Positions 58,163 through 64,000 of a stretch of DNA of 64,000 bases are shown in pieces; positions within the stretch are counted from its first letter, which is position 1, and each line of letters begins with the position of its first letter. The notes below the pieces were generated by a model. The model was not told the origin of the DNA. It ran no database searches and saw nothing but the letters and a program-made list of their open reading frames with translations. The position numbers were made by a program, and so were the translations under genes. The DNA is taken from contig OZ234500.1 of the NCBI GenBank assembly GCA_965153455.1, positions 9,672,001 through 9,736,000 on the forward strand, in the 5' to 3' direction. Origin of the DNA: Sphagnum compactum (taxonomy: Eukaryota; Bryophyta; Sphagnopsida; Sphagnales).

Positions 58163-58262
58163 CAATACTAATCAACTATAAAACTAAAACCCTAATCCCT
58201 AGCCCCATCCACATGATAGGTATTCAAACCCACTTAAAAAAACCCCATAATACAAGTTCAAA

Positions 58263-58412
58263 ATGCTCACCAAAAATTTGGACTTTGATTTTCCCATGCA
58301 GTTTGATCAAGAAACAACCCATCAATCAATCACAACCTCTGCAGCTCAGAAATTTGGGGACCAGAATCTGGATCATCAGATCGCAATGGAACTTGATGAT
58401 GCACACAACTGA
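58263..58412 (+). CDS. Possible 49-residue small protein or first exon
   Basis: An ATG-to-TGA frame opens MLTKNLDFDFPMQFDQETTH and ends QIAMELDDAHN. It is acidic and polar, in an otherwise AT-rich region, and just downstream of the telo-box cluster. No family recognised and no conserved motif. A chance frame is quite possible at this length. Confidence 0.25.
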   Translation: MLTKNLDFDFPMQFDQETTHQSITTSAAQKFGDQNLDHQIAMELDDAHN

Positions 58413-58499
58413 AATGGGTTTAGGGTTTAGGGATTCTATGGTCAAGTGGGTAATTGAAGAATCTCATGACCAGGTTGAAATAGATGCAGGAATTCTAAT

Positions 58500-60400
58500 C
58501 TTGTAATTGCAAAAGAAAGTGACCTTATTTGTATGGCAAGAGACACAGCAGGAGCAGAGGAGGTATTGGGAGAGTTTTGATGGAGGCAATGGGTGGAGTT
58601 GTGGAGCATATGGAGAACAAAATTTTATGAATGCTTGTTTGCAGAAATCATGTGTAATCATGTGTTTCTCTTCACTCTTTTCGCTGCAACAAGCTTTGTG
58701 CAAATACATCTGCAAATCCAAATGTGGAAATGCATTTTGTGGGGGTCTGTAAGAAACTGCAATCTACTTTACTCCTCTACTATATATGCAAGTGTTTCAC
58801 AAACCCAGTGATGAAGGAAAATTCTTTTATTTCATTGGGCCAGGAGAGTGATTGCATGGTATGGATTAGATGGCAGAAAACTCCAAAAACACCAGATGGA
58901 AGAAGCACAAAGGCAAGGTGGGCATCTATGGGCATCTATGGGCATCTCCAGTGTCCACAGATGTCCACAGATGCCAACAAATGCCCACAAAATTGAGCAT
59001 TTCTGATGGAGATTTCTCTGCAATTTCATGGAATTGTTTGCATGGACTGTCTGCTATGGGTGGGGTTCCAAGTGTTCCATATATTCTCCCCAATTCTCTG
59101 ATCATCCTGACTGCCAAAGCTTGCATGAAATTATATCTAATTGTTTGGCTTTGGAATGCACTAAAATCTGTTATGCTAGAATCAACTTTGGAAATCAAAC
59201 TTATGCAGTTTTGTCACTCCTTTTTTCTAAGCAACATTAGTGTAAATGACTCAAGCTCACCCATTTTTGAAAAGTTTGAATTTGAGATCCACTCCCATCT
59301 TCTTAACTACCTCAATTTGGGATTATTTCTACAAACCCTATGTAAAAGATGGATGGATGGATTGATTTGCTGAACACAGTTTTTGTCAGGAACTACGAGT
59401 GTCCTTGAAATGGCTCTATGCTTCTCTTATTGTGAGATAGGGGTTTATCTGTCACATTTTGTATTACACAGCATCTGTTCCGACTTTCCTTAGCTTGTGT
59501 AATGGGAGCTAACACAAAATGACTGAGGGAAGCCAAGGGTGGCAGATGAGTGTGCCAGGAAAGCTCTTGAGAGGAGATTTCTGCAGAAAGGAAGGATGGA
59601 GGGAGGGAGACTCAAGCATCCAGTCCAGTCTAGTCTTTCGAAGGTCAAAGATTTCTTTGAGTGGTTTTGTGAAACTTATCACCTTGCAGAGCTCTGTTGA
59701 GTGAGTCTACTGCTTCCTGAGGTCAGTTTTGTGACACTTAGTCTAATGGGTTTCGCATGTTGTGTGGGTGTTTGGAAAACAGAGTGCCTTGAAACTTGGT
59801 ATAGCAAAATCAGTAGAATCAAAATCTCAAGTCTCATTGTCCATGACTTCATGCCTTTGGGTCCTTAAGCAGCTGGTGAAATGGCACACGAAAATTCACC
59901 TTTGGTCTCTCTTGACATTAAGAATATTGTTTAAAGGTTGGAGAGTCTGATTCGTGACATCCTAGGCTTGTATTGCATACTGAAATTTCATTTCCGGCAG
60001 TTATATATGCACCATGTCCAGTGAAGTGTAGCAATGATGCATAATTTCGGTTGTGACTTTAGCTTGTGACCCATTTGTGCATTTCCAACAACAACAAACA
60101 CTCACACATTCATGCTTCCTACATTCACTGGGCTTGCAATATTGTGGGTAACTGAAAACATATGCATAAATGTTTTGCAGCAAAGCATCCGTGTCTTCGA
60201 TGCTTGTGATCTATTGCAGTATTGTTGAAAACAAAAGTCTAAAATCTAAGATTTCAACTGCAACTTTCTTTTGAATTTTCTTTTGAAAAATTGCCCAAAC
60301 GCCCAGTTTTTTTGAATTTTGGGTCTTTTCTCTTTGAAACTATATTTGTTTGTTCCATAGTCTCTCCCTCAAAGGCAAAGCCAATTATCCTAAACTCTTC
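58500..60400. other. Mixed intergenic stretch, no convincing gene
   Basis: Less AT-rich than its flanks. It has several frames of 60-170 codons on the plus strand (for example 58870-59373 and 59519-59704) but no recognisable domain. It could contain an unrecognised gene or old transposon. Confidence 0.35.
58918..58988. repeat. Short direct repeats arranged as an inverted repeat
   Basis: Three GGGCATCTAT-type words at 58920-58947 face the complementary words CCACAGATG(T/C) twice and CAAATGCCCACA at 58955-58988. Aligned as a hairpin the 30-base arms match at about 25 positions. Confidence 0.65.
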
Positions 60401-60416
60401 GTCCCAACTCTTCATG

Positions 60417-60471
60417 TTAACAAGGGGCGTGTCACACTGTGGCCTTGCCTTTTACATTAAGAAGTATCTTA
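60417..60471. repeat. Dispersed repeat, copy 1 of 2
   Basis: AACAAGGGGCGTGTCACAC and the following 35 bases closely match 63944-63999 in the same orientation, with a handful of differences. Confidence 0.8.
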
Positions 60472-61129
60472 GCTCCTGAATATTTGACCCTGCAAAAAAT
60501 ATTTTTCACATCCAAGTTTAGTTATATACTCTTCTGCAACCCAACCCATAAAGCTGAAACTGGGACAGCAAATAGGTGGGGGAACTTGTAATAGCAAACC
60601 ACCAGGACCAATCAGTATGATATGATGGGGCCAATCGAAAACACTGACCAGCAGTCAGATCATATTTATTACACTCTTTTGTGCAGGTGCATAGCGTTAC
60701 TGCGCCTTCCACCAGCCACAGCACAGTATGCAGTTATGCTGAGCCAAAACTATTTTCTTGAGCCAAACTGGCACATTTTGACTTGTCTTCATTCAATTTT
60801 ACTGTGCGGGATTCATCACATTCTGAGCATCCCTGGAGATGCAGCTCCTCTATGTTCTCTAAGTGTGAGTTCTACTTTCTTTAGCTTTTTGGATGTTTTT
60901 TGTGTCTAAAATGACATGAACATATCTTGTGAATTTGGAGCTGTTGTTGATAACACATCGAGTTAACAGCCCTTGTCCAAATTTACCATTGTCCACCACA
61001 TTCAAAATTGTGTGCAAGTTATTTTCGACTTCTCCATCCATAATTATTATGAAAAATTGGACAATGTACAATGAAGATCATGCAATACTGAACAATGTAT
61101 GCACAATAACGATCACTTAAATGCCACCG

Positions 61130-61185
61130 CATGAGCCAATCAAAGTCAATCATATTTCTTTAGTGACCCATTTGGAGGATACTAT
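61130..61185. repeat. Diverged dispersed repeat, copy 1 of 2
   Basis: GAGCCAATCAAAGTCAATC through TTTGGAGGATACTAT resembles 63015-63066 (GACCAATCAAAAGCAATCG through TTTGGAGATTAT). Weaker similarity extends on both sides, including AAATTGGACAAT at 61053 and 62950. Confidence 0.55.
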
Positions 61186-61580
61186 ATTGTGTACCATGCA
61201 ATTTACGAGTCCAAACTCAGCAAACTTTTTATTATTATTTTATTTACTTTATTTTATTCAATTTTGTGATGTATAGCCGAACTGACAATCTTCCACAAGA
61301 AGATTTAGCCATATTTGGCTATAGACCAGGTATTTCAAAATTTGGCTACATGCTAGAACCCAATAGAGAATTCTGGCAATTTCGAATTTAAAAATCAAAA
61401 TCTTGATCACACGCAAACCAAAAAACACACAAACACACACCCACACACACATATATATTTAACCATTTTGTAATTAAAAAAAAATTGGCTAAAATATAAA
61501 AAATTTGATTTAACTTAGTTTCAAAGTATTTAAAATCCGAACTTTATCCAAATTATAATTTACACACATATAAATAATGA

Positions 61581-61860
61581 AACCGACCTCCTCCATGTAC
61601 ATAATAGTATTGTACAATGGTCGGAGAAAGAGTTCACCAAGTGGAGCTCTTGTTCTTGGTACACAATAGACTCACCTTTTTGCAAAGTAAAGTAACTTAT
61701 TAATATATGAAATGTTTAAACCCTAAACCCACCTCCGTGCACATACATAGTATTGAACAAATGGTGAGAGAACACTTGACCAAGTATGTACATTACAAAG
61801 CTCCGGAGTGAACAAACAATTAAATATTAGTAATGAATTAAATGTAACTTATTAGTCTTC
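61581..61860. repeat. Imperfect tandem duplication of about 140 bp
   Basis: CCGACCTCCTCCATGTACAT...AGTATTGTACAATGG...TTCACCAAGT is echoed by CCCACCTCCGTGCACATACA...AGTATTGAACAAATGG...TTGACCAAGT. Both are followed by a TTACA-AAAGCTC or GTAACTTATTA stretch. Confidence 0.65.
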
Positions 61861-62176
61861 CACACGAAAACTACACATGCTTGGCACCCATGCCCAACAA
61901 CACGAAGTCATTTTTCCTAAAATTTTGTGATTATGCCCGAGTTATATATGACAACTAGTTTGTTTAGTCTAGATAAATGTTATTTGTTATTTTTTTGAAA
62001 TGAAAAATTGTGATGAAATAAGTGAAAACTTTCTCAATTAGTGTGATCTTTTAGGTTTTATTTAGAAAAAAAAAAGATATTAAAAAAATATTTCTCATAA
62101 TTCAGGTCTAGTAAAAAAGAAAAAAAAATTGATGAAAATTGCCAAGCCTAATTATTTAATTAAGGCTTGCCTTAAT

Positions 62177-62200
62177 TAATTGATTGATTGATTGATTGAT
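62177..62200. repeat. (TGAT)n microsatellite
   Basis: Five uninterrupted TGAT units following TTAATTAA words. Confidence 0.85.
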
Positions 62201-62674
62201 CCTATTTAGTGCATGTTTGCCTTGAGAAGATCTCTCTCTATACAACAAGCTCTGAACTTGTCAAACAAAAGATCTTGTAGAAACTACACAACTTTTTGCC
62301 ATAAATTATTATTTACTCTCATGTTTTTGTTTTTTTTTGTTTTGGGGAGGGATCTTTTGAATGATTCAAAGTCTTATAAGCTTGTCTCCAGATGTGTGTT
62401 TTGTGAAGCATCTTTTTTATTATAGTACAAGAAGTAAGAACTTGTCCAAGTTGTAACTTGTAACTTATTATTATTAGCCTTGTAAAGCAGACAAAAGAGA
62501 AACTTGAGAGCTGGTGGACCCAAGTGGGTTTTGCTCCTTTTTGTGTTTTGCTCCTTTCCTCCACTCTTTACTACTACCTAGCCTTCTTCAAATACAACCT
62601 AAAGAGTCCATTTTGCAGTGTTGGTTTTTGACAAGACCTTTGACAAGTTGTGTGTGTGATGAGCTCATTTTTTT

Positions 62675-62697
62675 GGGTTTAGGGTTTAGGGTTTAGT
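62675..62697 (+). repeat. Interstitial telomeric repeat, three TTTAGGG units
   Basis: GGGTTTAGGGTTTAGGGTTT in an AT-rich stretch. It is a short interstitial site of the plant telomere type. Confidence 0.85.
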
Positions 62698-63943
62698 TTT
62701 CAAATTTATTTTGTCATGTTTTGGGATTTTTTATTTTTATTTTTGTTTTGGACCATTTCTTTTGAAAGATTAGAAATTTCAAAATGACAAGTCAAGGGAC
62801 ATAGAGAAAAAGGAAAATAAAATAAAATGATGGTACCTACACCCCACACCTCTTACTTGGTTTGGCCTTTTACCAATGTTTATCACATCCAACATGGAGT
62901 GCTAATTAATTATTCCCCCCTCCATCCTCCTTACCCATGAACATGAAAAATTGGACAATTTGGAGTGCAAGGGATGGCCATTTGAAGCCACCCACATTGG
63001 CCAATCATTGTTGTCGACCAATCAAAAGCAATCGTATTTTTACATTAACCCTTTTGGAGATTATTTTTCCTATTGCATATTTATAGGTTAAAGGGTCCAA
63101 ACCAATGTTGTGCGGTTCTTCCTCTTTAAATAAACTTTGCATTTTATTTAATTTTTTGGGATGATTCTCAAAGTGTGAGTTTTGAACCTAGTAACTCTTT
63201 TAATTTTTAAATCCTTTGGTTTTGATTTTGACACATTTTTTCAAATTAAAAAACCTTTGGGCTTGGTTCAAAAATCGGTTCCAATTCATGTACACATTGC
63301 ACATTCCCAAAGCTAAAAGCTTGTATATGTTCAAAGCTTTACAACAAAAAGTTTTTAAATGAATTAAAACTAAGGTTTGTATAGGTATGGAGTTCAACAA
63401 CTAATTAAAATTAAAACTAAAATATGAAATTCAGCCTACTTGTCAACTTAAAAAAATAAATTCAACTTGTCTAATCTAAGCAACCGACCTTGTTCAAAAA
63501 TGATTTTTTCATGGTTCTTGTCCAAACTCAATTTTATTATTTTAAAAGGTTATATGCATCATCTGAAGTACTATGTATAGTTTCACTATATTGCTACATA
63601 TGGGGAATCAAGATGTTGTAAGCAAAGATAATTAAAACATCATCCAAATTAATATAACAATTTGAAAGAGATGAAAAATAATTTTAAAAAAAAACATTAA
63701 TGATAAAGCCTTATATCCACAATGATATTTGCCACTAATGATTAGACACTTTCATATTACATAGACATCAAATATCTATCTTTTTTTATAAATGATTTGA
63801 ATTTGATATTTGATGGACAATGGGTGCACAAATGAACCTAACTCAATTGGGCAATGTAACCACACTTGTGTCCCTACTTTATTCTCCCCCATGAAATTTG
63901 TCTTTGTAGTTTGAATTGCAAACCAACCCAATCACAAGAAAGA

Positions 63944-63999
63944 ACAAGGGGCGTGTCACACCGTGGCATTGCCATTTACATTAAAACGTAACTTAAGGC
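63944..63999. repeat. Dispersed repeat, copy 2 of 2
   Basis: Matches 60417-60471 in the same orientation and runs to the window edge, so the element may continue outside. Confidence 0.8.
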
Positions 64000-64000
64000 A

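Larger units (their letters stand above)
57836..58440. repeat. Cluster of telomere-like (TTTAGGG/CCCTAAA) words
   Basis: At least six groups of one to three telomere-type repeats in both orientations occur within 600 bases: near 57838, 57926, 58046, 58144, 58189 and 58421. They are interspersed with ordinary sequence, so this is not a telomere. They may be telo-boxes or traces of break repair. Confidence 0.7.

Noticed and set aside
62675-62697. Chromosome end
   Set aside because: Only three telomeric units occur, and ordinary sequence continues on both sides.

Overview
The window is nuclear DNA of a land plant. Genes carry many short GT-AG introns, intergenic DNA is AT-rich, and AAACCCTAA telo-boxes and plant gene families (plastid phosphoglucomutase, plastid ABC1-like kinase, plant NF-YB) are present. 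From memory, the NF-YB protein, with its Ser/Asp-rich N-terminus and Met/Gln-rich tail, most resembles moss proteins. A bryophyte or other seed-free land plant is therefore my best guess, by inference only.

Layout. 1-121 holds the start of a minus-strand gene that leaves the window. 790-4491 is a decayed copy of the ABC1-like kinase gene lying at 19943-26542; both copies are on the minus strand. Between them, on the plus strand, lies a complete 22-exon plastid phosphoglucomutase gene (4904-14676), so two direct repeats about 15 kb apart flank a starch-pathway gene. A hAT-type transposase relic sits at 17880-19240 beside the intact kinase copy. 27.4-29.3 kb carries three unrelated tandem arrays in a row, the middle one bearing CCAAT boxes, and then comes an NF-YB gene (30109-31170), a subunit of the CCAAT-binding factor. 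31.2-36.4 kb is almost empty. A small basic open frame lies at 36441-36734 (minus). Two minus-strand genes follow: a HIT-type zinc-finger / zinc-knuckle protein (38183-42712, 13 exons) and a two-membrane-span GDA1/CD39 apyrase (44677-47867, 8 exons). Upstream of the apyrase is a 53-bp tandem array carrying a perfect palindrome. From 49.4 kb to the end the DNA is AT-rich and almost gene-free. It contains a second hAT relic (50.4-52.3 kb), telomere-like repeats, a strong 42-bp hairpin, a 49-codon open frame, and several tandem and dispersed repeats.

The genes do not form one pathway. PGM interconverts glucose-1-phosphate and glucose-6-phosphate in the plastid. The ABC1-like kinase is probably plastidial too. 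NF-YB is a nuclear transcription factor subunit, and the apyrase is probably a membrane NDPase/NTPase. Exon limits were worked out by hand from GT-AG sites and frame continuity. Reading frame is unbroken across all exons of PGM (637 aa), ABC1K (1207 aa), NF-YB (221 aa) and apyrase (596 aa).
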